A stretch of 64,000 bases of DNA from Acanthosoma haemorrhoidale (GCA_930367205.1 OV884009.1:34357841-34421840); one strand, 5' to 3'; positions 11,796 through 24,420 are shown, numbered from the stretch's first letter. The notes: generated by a model from the letters alone, not told the origin. Program-made: numbers and translations.

Positions 11796-11934
11796 CTCCA
11801 GAAGGCTGCTGTTTACTTTGTGGTAAGGGTTGTGTTGGGATATTACTTTTACATTTTGACTTTTTCTTGTTTAACAGTAATCTCAAACGTTCTCTCATTT
11901 CCTGATAATTTCTACTCATTGGCGCAGCTGATGG
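11796..11934 (-). CDS. FAM193: FAM193-like gene, internal exon (SRNYQEMRERLR motif)
   Basis: This exon has 139 nt, phase 0 in and phase 1 out, after a T-rich tract ending ccccag and before GGAG|GTAATT. It encodes a P/A-rich start, then SRNYQEMRERLRLLLNKKKS, then a Q/P/S-rich tail. The central motif is one I know from FAM193 proteins, where it follows the Cys/His motif of the preceding exon. The join to 12073-12176 is seamless (FGHGL then PSAAPMSRNY), across an intron of only 138 nt. Confidence 0.88.
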
Positions 11935-12072
11935 CTGGGGAAAAAAAAAAAAATTACCCTATAAATTAAATACACTACTTAAGCCATAGAATCATTGGTT
12001 GTCCTCTGAAGTATTCAATACTTAATATGAGTTTTGGAAACTGATATTTCAATTTAATGAAAATATACTTAC

Positions 12073-12176
12073 AAGACCGTGTCCAAAAACTTCACAGTAA
12101 CAACAATCACAATGTCGTGGATCAGATTGTGAATTGTCTGAGTGAGAATCATCATTAGTTTGACCTTCATCGTCTT
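12073..12176 (-). CDS. FAM193: FAM193-like gene, internal exon (HCDCCYCEVFGHG motif)
   Basis: This exon has 104 nt, entering with two bases (phase 1) and leaving in phase 0. The acceptor follows ttgttcttcag and the donor is CTT|GTAAGT. An acidic S/D/E-rich stretch leads into DPRHCDCCYCEVFGHGL. This Cys/His cluster is the most recognisable FAM193 signature in the window and probably binds zinc, although its function is not established. The leading bases complete a codon with the G that ends the 30-nt exon at 20531-20560. Confidence 0.9.
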
Positions 12177-12379
12177 CTGAAGAACAAAAGATTAACAAAA
12201 ATAAATGCAAAAGGAGTGACTAAGGTTCAAAAATAATTATTGTTTTCCTAAAAATTACACTCAGAAATATTATTGTTTTGGAAAATTATCAAATGTGTAA
12301 ATATGATTATCTTACTTAACTAATAGATGAAAACTTCTGTATCAAAACTCTAGAGACAACATCATACTGTCTTGGTTAA

Positions 12380-12783
12380 GGGTTGATATAAGGGACCACA
12401 CAAATTTCCCATCACAACAATTGAACAATTGGTTGTTTACTGTGTGGATATTGGCAAGCACTGTATCAGTCAGCGAGACTGTAGGAGGGGGACCTCACTA
12501 CTAGCGCTACTACTTTAGCAGTATTAATAATATGGCAGAAATAATAACTTTGTGTATGCAATTAGTTAAAGGTCAACGATTAATCCAAAACATTGGTTAA
12601 TCCATGTTGAGACTTCCCCCTATATATAGGCTGAGCCTACGGCTCTCGCCCTCATTCCATTATCTGTTAGTCACGCGTCACATCTCAAGTCATTCATAGC
12701 GAACTTTCTAGTTTTCAACCCAGTGTAGTACTTTGAATAAAGAAACTTTTTAAAAACATCTCTTGCTTTGCTTGTGATTTAAC
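12380..12783 (+). repeat. Probable 5' LTR of the Gypsy element (left end uncertain)
   Basis: The right end is fixed by the primer-binding-site-like TGGCGCCCGAAC starting at 12784. Within it are a TATA-like ctatatatagg near 12620 and an AATAAA near 12738, the usual order in an LTR. I could not find a matching 3' LTR after 17670, so the left edge is only an estimate. Confidence 0.45.
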
Positions 12784-12801
12784 TGGCGCCCGAACTTGGA
12801 C
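12784..12801 (+). other. Primer binding site of the Gypsy element
   Basis: TGGCGCCCGAAC directly follows the presumed LTR end. Its TGG start is the complement of a tRNA CCA end, as used to prime minus-strand synthesis in Gypsy elements and retroviruses. Confidence 0.65.
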
Positions 12802-13080
12802 CTTGAGGGCTGTTCAAGATAACCGAATTCTATCCGATTATAGAAAATCCGTAGAATTCGACCATCTTTTTACTCCGAGAAGAACGTCACTGACATCATA
12901 CCGACTTCAGAGGAGGAACTGCTGGTGTTTCCAAACATCCGACGCTCAAGCTAATGAACGTTGTCATCTGCCAGAGCTACAGAGGCCTTAAAAGGACGAT
13001 TGGGACAAAGGACTCTACATCAGGGTAGGAAGACACCTTTGTATTTTATTTAATTTTAATTTTTATTTTTATATATATTT

Positions 13081-14212
13081 ATGTCTCTAGTAGACAGACT
13101 CAATACTATTAGACAAGTTGACTCTGATGAGACTAACACAGAGATGGAGCACGAAAAGGTAAAGAATAGTGATTGTACGTTCATTCCGATCTATAACGGA
13201 AAGACAGAGAACCTCATATTATATATCGATAATGTAACATACCTGACGACGAGGTTTTGCCAATATGACAACCCGAATAGGTTAAGAAATGAGGATCTCA
13301 TACTCATGTGTGCTAAAACGAAACTGGAGGGAAACGCAAAAATCGCTACGTTCGATAAACAATTCACCTCGGTTACAGAATTGCTGGGATTCCTTAGGCT
13401 ACATTATCAAGATAACCGGTCCATTTGTCAATCAGCAAGGGAAATATCCAACATGAAACCTAAACATAATGAGAACCCCATTGACTATATAGAAAGACTG
13501 CAGATAAAACGGTGCGACCTTTATTCCCGAATATATACGGATAGTGAGATAAGGGACAAGGATCAAGAAATCGCGCGTTATGATAATGATATAAGCCAGG
13601 AGGCTGTAAAAAACCTGCACCCAACAATAGCTATATGCCTGCAGAACAGTCGTTACCGGACATTGAATGATGTATATAACCTCTTGAGAAAAGAAGCTTC
13701 GTTTGAGGTAGAGTCGGTTTATGGAAATCAAGTATTTAATAAAGAATCGAACGAAGAAAAAATACAATATAATAATAGACCAATTAAAAGACCACAATAT
13801 CAACAGAAACCTCATGGCAACTATAAGGGAAATAATTTCAATCCCAACTATCAGAGACAGCAATATGCGCCGCAACCACAATATCAAACGCGTTATAATG
13901 ATCATTATAATTATAATTATAATAACTACGCGCAACGACCCCAACAATATTATAACTATCAACAACAATGGACGCCTCAGGCACAACAGAACTATTTTAA
14001 CCAACTGCAACAAAAGCAATCAACAAATTCCGAATTACCCGCAAACGGTGTCCATGCGGACAGCTAGTGACAGAGCGCATCATGTAGAGGATGACAAGGA
14101 TAGGGTAATACAAGAACTCCAAGAGAGAATAAATCGTCTAGAGAATTATTTTTTAGATCCAGAACAGTTACAAGACGATCCACCCCCCTTAGAAGACAGG
14201 GAACAATTCTAG
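13081..14212 (+). pseudogene. Gypsy gag polyprotein, nearly intact, one late frameshift
   Basis: A 328-codon frame opens at 13081. The body is a helical capsid-like region (FIPIYNGKTENLILYIDNV through LGFLRLHYQDNR to about residue 220). A Q/N/Y-rich tail follows and there is no zinc knuckle. The frame stops at 14067. The +2 frame carries on with a plausible gag end (ELQERINRLENYFLDPEQL) to 14212, so a one-base indel near 14030-14045 probably cut the original tail. In the family, gag forms the particle that packages element RNA. The lack of CCHC knuckles fits several insect Gypsy gags. Confidence 0.78.
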
Positions 14213-14292
14213 ACAAAAACAAAAAAATTGTAGTTAATAAAAATAAAGGTTCAGATAACAAACAAAATAAGGCGACCAGGCAATGTGAAGCA

Positions 14293-17200
14293 TTGCATTA
14301 TGCAAATGACCTACCTTATATCTTGGACTTCAAGAACAACAGGTGGCTAGTTGATACAGGGGCGACGAAGAATTATATACACCCAGAAGCTGTGAAGAAA
14401 CATGGGTTCAAATTGATAAAAAAGGAATTTTCCATTAAGACACCTACGGGTTACGACGAAGGCAATTTGAGCGTAAAGATAAACATTAAAAATGCATTGG
14501 GCATAGATCAAATGATCGAATTTTTGGTCTACCCCTTTTCAAATAGGTTCGACATCTTGTTGGGATTCGAAACAATGAGGGACTTAAAAATGAAAATATG
14601 CTGTACGGAAAATCACATAGTGATCGGGGACAACATATTCAAATTTAAGGACTCAAAAAATGAATTAAACCTCATGCATAACGAAAAAGAAATAAAGGAT
14701 GCATTAAGAACGAAACATATACCGATAGAATTAGAAAATAAATTAGTAAAAATAATCTCCGACAATGGGAAAATAATAAAGAAAGAAGACGAAAGGCTCC
14801 AAGCAACCAACCTGATAAAGCATCGGATTAGTACCAAGAATAATGACCCCAATATATACAAGGAATTATAGGTACTCCGAGCAGTTTAAGGTTCAAATCA
14901 AAGAGGAAGTACGAAAATTGTTAAGGGATGGAATAATCAGGAAAAGCAATTCACCTTACAACTCGCCACTATGGACAGTGCCGAAAAAGGTGGATGCTAG
15001 TGGGATTATGAAAGTGAGAATGGTCATAGACTACTGCAAACTTAATCAGCAAACCACGAATGATAAATTCCCCTTACCGAATATCGAAGACGTACTAAAC
15101 AGACTCAAAGGAGCGAAGTACTTCACAACAATAGACTTAAAATCAGGGTTCCATCAGATCCCGATGGATGAAGGGTCGATTCCGAAAACAGCATTTAGCA
15201 CAGACGATGGGCACTATGAATTCGTAAGAATGCCTTTCGGTTTGTGTAATGCGCCACCTACCTTTCAGCGCATGATAAACATGGCGATTGAAAATTTGCC
15301 AAGAACCATGGCGTATATAGACGACATTATAATCTATTCGAAAAGCGAAGGAAGAGCATCTAGAAGATATCGAAAGGGTGTTACAAACACTAAAAAGGAA
15401 TAACTTGAGTATTCAATTGGATAAAACAGAATTTTTCAAGAAGGAATTAAAGTTCTTAGGGTACATAGTAACGCAAAATGGGTTAAAGACGGACCCAGAT
15501 AAAATAAAAACAATAGCAGAATTCGAACAACCCAACGACGAGAAATCCCTTAGAAGATTTTTGGGAATGACTGGGTATTATAGAAAATTTATCAAGAACT
15601 ACGCAAAAATAACCAGACCCCTTAGTGCAGCCATTAACTCGAAAGATTACCAATCCAAAGAATTTAAAAACAGTTTTCATTACCTAATCGAACAGATGAC
15701 GAACACACCAATTCTGGCGTACCCCGATTGGAATAAACAGTTCGTCCTAACCACAGACGCGAGTAGCCAAGCAATAGGCGCGGTGCTCAGCCAAATAACA
15801 GACAATAAGGAACATCCAATAGCATTTGCCTCAAGGGTGCTATCTAAAACGGAGGAAAAATATAGTACGATAGAGAAGGAACTATTGTCCATAGTACATT
15901 TCACCCAACATTTTAAACCATACCTTTATGGAACAAAGTTTCTCCTATTAACGGACCACAAGCCTCTAACGTGGGTTTTCACGATGAGGAACGGAAACAG
16001 CAGGATCATGAAGTGGATCTGGAGGCTGCAGGAGTTCGAATTTGACATAAAACACATTCAGGGTAAAACAAATTACGTCGCCGATTGTCTTTCGAGAAGA
16101 AATGAAATCCACGCGTTGGAGGGTGAAGTGGAAATTAATATTGATATTCCAGAAGAGGGAACGCAGGAGTATGATGATTTTCTCGACCAACTTTTAGAAC
16201 TCGAAGAAACGTATGATCAAGCTACCCCAGGACCAGCAGAAGAACTACCGATACTGAGTAACGAGGAATTAGATAGCTTGATAACACAGCATTCACAGGC
16301 CAGTAATAATGAACAGGTATGGCTGGTGGATAACGACAAATGCTTAAACGTCGAGAAAAATCAAATATTAATAAAAAGAGGAACCCATGGAATCACTTAT
16401 AAAAAAATATTCGGGAAAAATAGATACATACTACAAATTAATAATGTCGAAAGATTGGATGAATTACTATTGGAGGTATTACAACCAGACAAGGTATACG
16501 GTATATACTGCCAAACAGATTTTAAAACATTAAACGAAATTTATGAAGATTACTTTAAACGAATACAAAAATTAATTGAAAAGGAATATAAAACAGTGAA
16601 ACTTAAGAGGTATTTCCTGTTGTGTGAAGACATTACCGAGTTAAGTGACCAACAACAAACGATCTTGGATTACCACTACGGTAAGACTTGTCATCGTGGT
16701 ATTTTGGAAACTTATAACAAATTAAAAAGAAAGATTTACTTTCCAAACATGAAGGACAAGATCACAGAAATCATAAACCAATGCGATATTTGTAAAACAA
16801 ATAAGTATGACAGAAACCCGATACAATGCAAATTGATGCTAACACCAACTCCTAATAAACCATTCCAGGAAATAATGACGGATTTGTTACAGTTCGATAA
16901 TAGGATAATATTTACAACCATTGATACATTCTCGAAACGCCTATATGCCCAGGTTATTAATAACAAAAATGCCTTAACCATTTGCCAAAGCTAAGAACAA
17001 TATATCAGTCTATACCCTATACCGGAGCGTATTTGCGCAGACCACGGTAAGGAATTTAATAATATTTTGGTCCAGCAATTTTGCAAAGCCACGGGCATAA
17101 CGATCCATTATACCAGCACATTCACTAGGAATCCTGAATAAATGTCATGCAACGCTAAACAAAATCATGCGAATAAATATTAATCAGAATAATAAAATCA

Positions 17201-17660
17201 AATTTGAAAGGATTGTACAAACAAGTATGATGGCCTATAACAACACCCTAAACCAAAATTTAAAACTAACTCCAAACGAAATTAGTTTTGGAAAAACAAG
17301 AGATACATATGAAACTGACGACATACAGGCAACATATATCAATGATTATTTTCAACAATTAAAGAACTTGCACAACACAGTAAAGGAAAAGATAGAATAC
17401 ATAAAAGGAACAAGAAACGAAAAACTGAATCAAAGTCGTGAGGAACCTCCCGAGCTTAACTAAGAAGAATTTATTAAGACACCCAGGATAAAACCAAAAA
17501 AAAAATTCGTTGTATAATAGAATAAAAGTAGGCAACACCCACATCAACAATGTCAAAAGACCTAATAGACAGAGGAAGAAATATTTTATTGCGGAAAGCG
17601 ACAATGACACGGACACTCATCGAGATCCAGGTCCCAGTAGCCACAGTAGTATCTAAAAGG
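14293..17660 (+). pseudogene. Gypsy pol: protease, reverse transcriptase, RNase H, integrase; broken
   Basis: Domains are in Gypsy order. The aspartic protease (LVDTGATKNYIHP) is near 14347. RT motifs are RMVIDYCKLNQ, GFHQIPMDE, FVRMPFGLCNAP and YIDDIIIYS near 15310. RNase H has TTDASSQAIGAVLS near 15753 and LLTDHKPLTWV. The integrase zinc motif (HYGKTCHRG, CDICKTNK) is near 16675-16800, with TTIDTFSK and CADHGKEFNN after it. Breaks: an extra C near 14848, an extra G near 15349, a TAA at 16992-16994 and a small deletion near 17140. The C-terminus (17167-17463) returns to another frame and the tail reads to about 17660. Confidence 0.9.
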
Positions 17661-17670
17661 CAAATTTAGT

Positions 17671-20530
17671 ATATGCTTTAATATTAATTATTCACTAAAT
17701 TGGTTTATAATTGATATAATGATGAGAACATTTTAACTACTAGCTTTACCACTAGATGATTCAATGTGTTCAAGATTGTTTAACCGTTCTTTGAGGATAG
17801 CTGTAGATCGGAATGAAAGTACGAAGTTGCTTTAAAATTCTTAAGTTAGTTGTATGCTTTTCATTTCACTCACGTATACATCAGAAGGAATTACTTTAAT
17901 TCCGTTTAAAACAACTGCCTACAGATCCTTTAAAGTACAAAGAATCTGTTATTCAGGGATTATAGCAAATTTAGAATTTGGCTATTTTTATTTTTTTTAA
18001 GGATTAAGTTGTTTACCGCTTAAGAATTAAAAGTCAAATCATTGCACTCCTCGAGGATCAAACTAGGCGATGTTTAAGCCTTTACGTCTAATCAGCTTTT
18101 TAGAAGTTAAATATTTACTTGTAGTTTAAAGGACGTATCTGACTATCCATCGTTTAAACTTCAGTTACATGCAAGGTACTTACACTGAAGGATTATTACC
18201 TAAGTCAACAGCTATAAGCATGGAACTAATTGTTAATTGTTTATTCTCCATATAATCTAACTATATTAAAAGAATAATTATCCATATGTATAATTAAGTA
18301 AGAACTATTAATTATAAGTTGAACAAACCTTTCCATTACAATGTAACCATAAAATATTTCTAGAATACATTCTGAACAACAAGTTAACTTGTAATTAATA
18401 TTTTATTTATGTGTAACAAAGTTAGTAAATTTCTCCAATAGTTAGATTTGTGGTGATAAATGATTTTAATTTAAAGTTGAAAAGTAACGCCTAGTACTAA
18501 CTACAATTGCTATTGTAGCACCACCTACTAACTATGGCAACAACCTTCAGCCCCTACTTTTTGAAGAAGTAAATACACTTCTTGAAGGTGTTGCACAATG
18601 TATTTATTATTTATATAATGGTCCATTATTAATTATTAGCAATTGAGGTACTTTTTAGTGGTAAAATTTAAAGATATGTACATTTATCAAATGTGAATTA
18701 TTAGGATACTAGAGTTTATTAGACCCATGGTACCTTCAGTCAAAAAATCTACAGTTAGCTCTCTTTTTATCAGTCTAACAGATCATTTAAATTATGTGAA
18801 CGTTCATCAATCAATGCACCAGTAATATGATGAACGATTAAAGTAATGTAAGGCCAATCATGAGAAATTATATTTATAGATTTGCATAAGATAGTTGTTA
18901 TCAGTAAGTTTTATAATAAAGTATAAAAATATGAACAGGAATCCTTTTGTTGAGCATAATGATTAAAAATGAAGAGGCTAGCCATTATTGATAGAAGAAT
19001 CAGTTTTTGTCAGATATAGATAAAGACAGGAGAAAGTACACCAGATATTCAGTTTAGTTTGAACAGATTTCCTTTGGATTGACAATTTGCCTAGGTGCAT
19101 TAAACATATTATTTATGTAGAAACGCAAAAGAAGAACCTGAATAGCAAACTTCAACATATTTAGCAAACCACCATTTAAGTTATTTATCTCCTTATTTGT
19201 TCCCTCTTACTGTTCACTGACATTCATTAACATTTTCATTTTTTCTGTTGTTATATTGTTGTTATGTTAATATTATAAAAAAAGTATGAGTTTTTGTTTC
19301 CAGGGAAAGATAATTAATTAAGAGCTATAAATTCTCCGGAGTTAACACGAGAGAGTGCTTGTGGATCGGTGTCTATTGAATATTGATAGACAAAATGGTT
19401 TTTACCAGCACCTGATCAGCCATTGTGTCCTTACTTACTATCAGCATATATGCCCTACCTAACAGACAGGTGGAATTAGAGAACTTTGTGGGCCCCAGTA
19501 GGCCTCTGGCATGGGTGCTTGGGTTTATGCTCTCCCGGACTCAGAAGATATATAGTTTTAGTTTTATGAAAGTATATATATTTTTAAAAAATATTTCTTT
19601 AGAAAATATCTTTTCAGTAATATAAATAATAGTAATTCAATGACAACTAAATTCAATGATATTTCCTTGGCTCATTCCATTTCCAAACCATCAATTCTCA
19701 TTACCCTTCTAATATATATACAATATTTTACAGCTCAAATCCTCAGTCTACACAAGATCCCATAGCTCTGACCTTTATATTCCTGGCCACAAAATGGCAG
19801 CATATGATCGTTCCTTCCTCGCTCGCTCCTCTACCTCCCAATATCCGCCATGCTACATTCCTACAAATCTTCAAAAACCTCTTATTCCAACCCCTCCTCA
19901 CCATCAAGACAGACAGACGCTTGCTAGTTTAGGAATGATTCAGTTATTATATTACATTTTCATGCTTATATTTTTTTCACTATTTTAAATGTGGTGTGTA
20001 CTTTTTTTCTTTTCCATCAATCTAATGGCTTTTATTAGATAGAGTGGTTAAGGGAAGAATGTATTAACTTCATAATTTATCATTCACTGAAGTTATCATA
20101 CAAGAATATACATTATTAAACCATCTCTTAGCACCAATTGCTCATTGATAGGTGATGGTGCTGCTTTCTATGAGAGACAGGAGGAACTACCTCAGCCCTA
20201 TACTTTTCCGCTTTCTATCTTAGCCCTTGAATACAAAGACTTCCTTGAGAGACTTAAGGCTCACATCATATGTTTTATTGTCTTTTTTTTTTTTTACAAT
20301 GTATATTTCTTTTTCCACAGCTAACAATGAATTCATAGTTTAGTTTATTTTGAGTACAATTCATTACGGACCATTATGAATTACAGATTAACATGTCCAA
20401 ATTGTCAAAGAGCTAGAGGTATTAGAAGCCAATGCTTATATACATCACTTTATTGTAAATTGAAAGGTTTTAGAAATATATAAAGTACGTGAGTGAGTAG
20501 CTTTAGAGTACGTAGAATGGTAGTAATTAC
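17671..20530 (+). other. Intronic DNA after the Gypsy element; one weak dispersed repeat
   Basis: This is AT-rich sequence without coding. A block at about 18430-18590 resembles 52900-53045 (see repeat entry). A C/T-rich stretch at 19670-19930 may be an old LINE tail, but no motif is clear enough to call. Confidence 0.4.
18430..18590 (+). repeat. Weak dispersed repeat, copy at 18.5 kb
   Basis: It shares the string ATGGCAA, then AACCTT, then AGCCCCTACTT, and surrounding context, with 52900-53045 in the same orientation. The family is not recognised. The similarity is moderate and judged by eye. Confidence 0.35.
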
Positions 20531-20560
20531 CTGGTAACTCCAAGACTGGGCCAATAGAGA
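20531..20560 (-). CDS. FAM193: FAM193-like gene, 30-nt microexon
   Basis: Exactly ten codons long, this exon sits between a strong acceptor (ctttcttttacag) and a donor CAG|GTAATT. In the phase required by both neighbours (1 in, 1 out) it reads S I G P V L E L P and splits the flanking D-L and P-E codons correctly. Exon 25991-26092 ends in C and exon 12073-12176 begins AA GAC. Its length is a multiple of three, so skipping would keep the frame. Support is splice sites plus phase rather than protein similarity. Confidence 0.7.
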
Positions 20561-22565
20561 CTGTAAAAGAAAGAAACAGACATTTGAAATAATGATAACA
20601 TAATAGAGATTGACTTAATTAATTACACTATATGAAATGAAAATGTTCAGCAAGTAAGTTTAAACATAAACCATAATTTAATCCCCCTGATCAAATGAAA
20701 AACAAATGAGAGCATGATAAAAAGATATCATAACTGCTTGCAAAATAAAGAAATCATAATTATCATGTGAATTTCCATTTAAAATATTTAAATAAAATTT
20801 TATTGCTAAAATAATAAAATAACATCTGTCAATAAGCGGCAAATCCAACATTAAATTTAAATTATTGCTCATATAGGAGAGACCATATGACGAGTTTCGG
20901 GACTGACCGCGATTCCAAAACAGCAGAAATACCTCCCTCCCTTCAGTTCATTGTGCTGCTGCTAAAGACCAGCTAAATGACAACCCTGAAAATTTAGTTG
21001 AACAACAATACTGAAAAAAGTAGCAACACTGACTACTGTCAACAAGTGAACAAAGAAACTCAAGCCAGTGAGAAATAACAAGTGAACTATTGTTACAAGC
21101 GGAGGCCTACACCTCTATATCACAAGTGTCCAAAGGTTTTATCTGCTCTATTTTATCTCCTATAAGTATGAGGCTCCCATGAGTAAGTAGAAAAATTATG
21201 GCAGCCGGAGGGGTGGGTGCTATGCTATGACAGGATTACAGCAGAACAAGGGGATCACACAACAATGAAAAGGGATGTACCTACATATATATATAGTAAA
21301 TTCTTTGAAAAAGCCTTAATCCATTTCATTTAGGCTCCAAACCCAGCTATTCCACTAAATCTGCCCTAACAAAATTACCAGCAACCTACAATCCACCATA
21401 ACATCACTATCTGCATTCTCGTTGACTTCATAAAATGATTGACGATTTGATCCTTTTATCTCAAAAATAGGTCCTTCTAAAATAGTGCAGTCCAATCCTT
21501 CACTTCTGACTGATCCTAAGTCATTATAGTTCCAAATAAACTCATTTATTCTCCATTCTATCTATCCAAAGGAGTTGTACAGAGATCTCCCATCACTTAC
21601 ACCATTAAATCTTTAGGTCCATGAGATACACAACTAAATTCAATTTTATTATTTCCATACTTAAGCCAATAGCACCCAAAGATACTTCTCAGTCTATCAT
21701 ATAGATCACTTGGCTTCTTTCCTTAAAACCCAGTTGTTAGTAAGACCTTAACCGGATTGGTTCTTGGGCCAAGGTCACTAAACTGAATTTTTGCACCAAA
21801 AAGTATAAATCCTTCATCAAAGCATCCAAACCGCTTATTCACAACCTCCCGGAACTATTTTATTTTTACACAAGGCCATCCCAAACTTCTCGGCCATCAA
21901 AAACCACAGTTTGATCTGAACATGTCATTAATCATTAGACGTTCCATATCCACCCTAAAAATATTCAACGGATCCCGTCATCTCCTTCCTCAGCGCCTGT
22001 TGACACCACAAACTTCATTTTTGTTTTTTGGATAAAATAGGAAACTTTATTGTGTATTTTGAAGTCTCCTCACCATGAAGTAAGTTATATCATAGTCGTA
22101 AGAAATTTTCTTCAAAGGTAGTTTGCAAATAGTTGATGGAAGTAGTGGTTAGTATGATGAGTGATGAGATGAGCTATCTTCATTAAGTAAAGAGGTGAAG
22201 TTATCTAGAGTAGGGATAAATAAGTTGCACCATATATCCGCTGTTTGAAACAGTGCTGTGCCATAGTGAACAAGAAACATGATTAGTTGTTCTGAGCAGA
22301 TAGCGAACCTCCTTCCTGTTACTCTCCTTACCTCACCTCAGGTTAGCCAACACAACTCCTCCTGTTTTACTTCCTTGGATTAAATCCATCAAGAAATGAC
22401 TTTCGAAGTCTCTTAATGCAAAAGACTTACCTCTATATATCAGAAGGGAAAGTTTAAATTTTCAAAGAGAAAAAGTTGTTTATTAAAATTTAATATGAGA
22501 GCAATTTATCGCAACCTATAGAATGGCCTATAATTATTATTTTGTTTCTTAATATGTTTAACTAC
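20561..22565 (-). other. FAM193 intron, no element identified with confidence
   Basis: Mostly AT-rich. The stretch 21300-22010 is C-rich on the plus strand and reads like a worn LINE ORF2 tail in scattered frames, but no motif is good enough to assign it. Confidence 0.4.
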
Positions 22566-22602
22566 CAAATAGGAGGTAACTCCGATAGTATAGGTGCCTT
22601 CT
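22566..22602 (+). repeat. 37-bp direct repeat, left copy
   Basis: It matches 23044-23080 with four or five transitions. Both copies read CAAATA, GAGG, AACTC, GATAGT, TAGGTGCCTTCT in order. About 440 bp lie between the copies. Confidence 0.75.
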
Positions 22603-23043
22603 TTTAAATCAAGTACATAACTTTTTTTTTAAATTTGGTCTTTATTATTTGATATTTTTTCCTTTTTGTGCTCATAGCGCAGGAGAGTTGGTATTCCAAT
22701 GAAGTCAATATTTTGCTTAACCCCAAACTCTTTACTTTTATTGCTTTTCAACTCCTTTGAGTTTTCTTTATACCCTGCTGCCATTTCTTTTCAACATGTA
22801 GAGTTTGAGACATCTCATATTGCTACGCTAATGTCTTCATTCCAGAGCTTAGTTGTCCGTTCATTAATTCCTACTAACAAGTTTAACCCCACTCATGGCT
22901 GATACGTGTATGGTGTCATATTTTATACTACATTTCTTTGATTTAATTACTCTACTTACTCTTTCGTGGGTCTTGGATTCGTTTCATTCCATTCATTCAA
23001 ATATTATTACTTTATTATTTTTCCAGTTAATATGTGTAAATCC

Positions 23044-23080
23044 CAAATAAGAGGCAACTCTGATAGTGTAGGTGCCTTCT
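23044..23080 (+). repeat. 37-bp direct repeat, right copy
   Basis: This is the partner of 22566-22602. Both copies end in TAGGTGCCTTCT, after which the sequences diverge. Confidence 0.75.
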
Positions 23081-23599
23081 ACATCTACCCACATCTAGAT
23101 TGGAAAGAGGTATCTTCATGCCAGGATCTAATCCTCCCCTATTAGCAAGTCCAGGTAGTGGAAAAAGGAAATCTAAAGATGGTGGTCAGAACCCCCCTCA
23201 GTCTATTAAGTTCCCACATATGTGTAATGGCCAAGCATACTTTTTAAACATTCCAACTAATTATGAATTCTATCTTCTAAGAGATTGATTATTGCTTAAT
23301 ATATCTTGACCATTTGGATCACACCAAGCGACTTTTTCCGAAGTTTCATAGTTTAAATATTGCCTGCAATTTTCTATCCTTTTCCATCTGTTTCTATTTT
23401 TCTAACTTTCTATCTGCTTCATTCCAGTTGAATGAGTTGTGATAGTTGATAGCAAATAGTTTTGTCACTTAGGTCTCTTTATCTTGCTATCTCATTCGAA
23501 TTTGGTTTATATAATGTATCATTCATAGTATATAATTTGGTGTTTTAGGCCATGTGTAGTTGTTTGGCTGTACAGTTTTTGTATGTAGAGATCTGTATA

Positions 23600-24420
23600 G
23601 AAGAATCCACCAATGACGTTTGTGAAAAGTAGAATTGTTGTATCAATAACATGAGGGGGAATTGTATGAGCGGTATAGTAATGTTATTATTTTTTCTGAA
23701 GCAAATGCAAATACATCCCAGTCAACTTTACCAGTTATCAGTCTAGGTAATGCTCTGGTTGTCTCTGCTCGTGCCCTGAAGGTGCATATAATGGGGAGGG
23801 GGTCTAAGTCCAAGTCATTAATAGTGTCATGATATAGAGTAAGTGAAGTTATGAACTAATGTCATGTCCAGTATGTTAAGTCTTTACCTAGCCTTGTGTT
23901 AGATAGAAAGTAGATTTGTCTGGGAGTGATACTTGTAGTACGTTTTTGTTTAAAATTTTGCAGCCCCAGTTTGTCTGTTTGTTGTTCAGATAACAATATC
24001 TCTGGTGATCCAGTAAAGATCTCTTCAAAGTCAGTCAAAGTACTGAGTTGGCTGCTCGCCCAGTGATATGCAACTATAATATCTAGGTACCATCATTTTC
24101 TGATATTATTTTAATACAAACTACCTCTAGGGTTTTAAGACATGGAATGAGTACCGCAATATATGCTATATTTTTCCTAATGAGAATCACAACACCTCCA
24201 GGCCTTGTTTCTCTGCCACATCTATAAATGTCACCCCCCCCCCCCCAATTCTTAATATGTCTTTTGAGTTCAGGTAGGTTTCATTTATAGAGCATATGTC
24301 AATGTCATGCCTTGTATTGTAGGGAAGTCAGTCAGTAGAGTTTGTCTATGCCTTAATCCATCAGCATGCCCATTAAGAATTGTAAGTAGTTCGAGAAAAG
24401 GTTTTTTCAGGCTGATCATT
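23600..24420 (-). pseudogene. LINE endonuclease relic (APE type), minus strand
   Basis: In broken minus-strand frames from 24420 downward the order is that of an APE endonuclease: a NETYLNSKDIL-like block, then RETRPGGVVILIRKNIAY near 24190, then LKTLEVVCIKI, an NWGC-type block near 23960 and LDLDPLPII near 23800. This is the target-nicking domain of jockey, CR1 or similar LINEs. No RT part is readable to its left. A 13-C run at 24234-24246 interrupts the reading. It is an ancient, inactive insertion in the FAM193 intron, in the same orientation as the gene. Confidence 0.6.
24234..24246 (+). repeat. Poly-C run of 13
   Basis: An uninterrupted run of 13 C inside the minus-strand LINE endonuclease relic, unusual in such AT-rich DNA. 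It has an equally long G run as partner at 25507-25519. Confidence 0.95.

Larger units (their letters stand above)
12380..17670 (+). mobile_element. Ty3/Gypsy LTR retrotransposon (17.6/297-like), decayed, no 3' LTR seen
   Basis: The order is LTR-like region, primer binding site (12784), gag (13081-14212), protease, RT, RNase H and integrase (14293-17660). The pol sequence and the layout of gag in a separate upstream frame resemble insect 17.6/297-type Gypsy elements. No envelope frame follows pol and no 3' LTR is recognised, so the element is 3'-truncated or its LTR has decayed. At least five disruptions lie in pol. It occupies the 8.35-kb FAM193 intron in antisense orientation. Confidence 0.88.

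Noticed and set aside
13432..14019. 195-codon minus-strand frame
   Set aside because: It is the antisense reading of the Q/N/Y-rich gag tail; the I/L-rich composition mirrors those codons.
17671..20530. Envelope gene after the Gypsy pol
   Set aside because: No frame of useful length with signal peptide or membrane segments follows pol.
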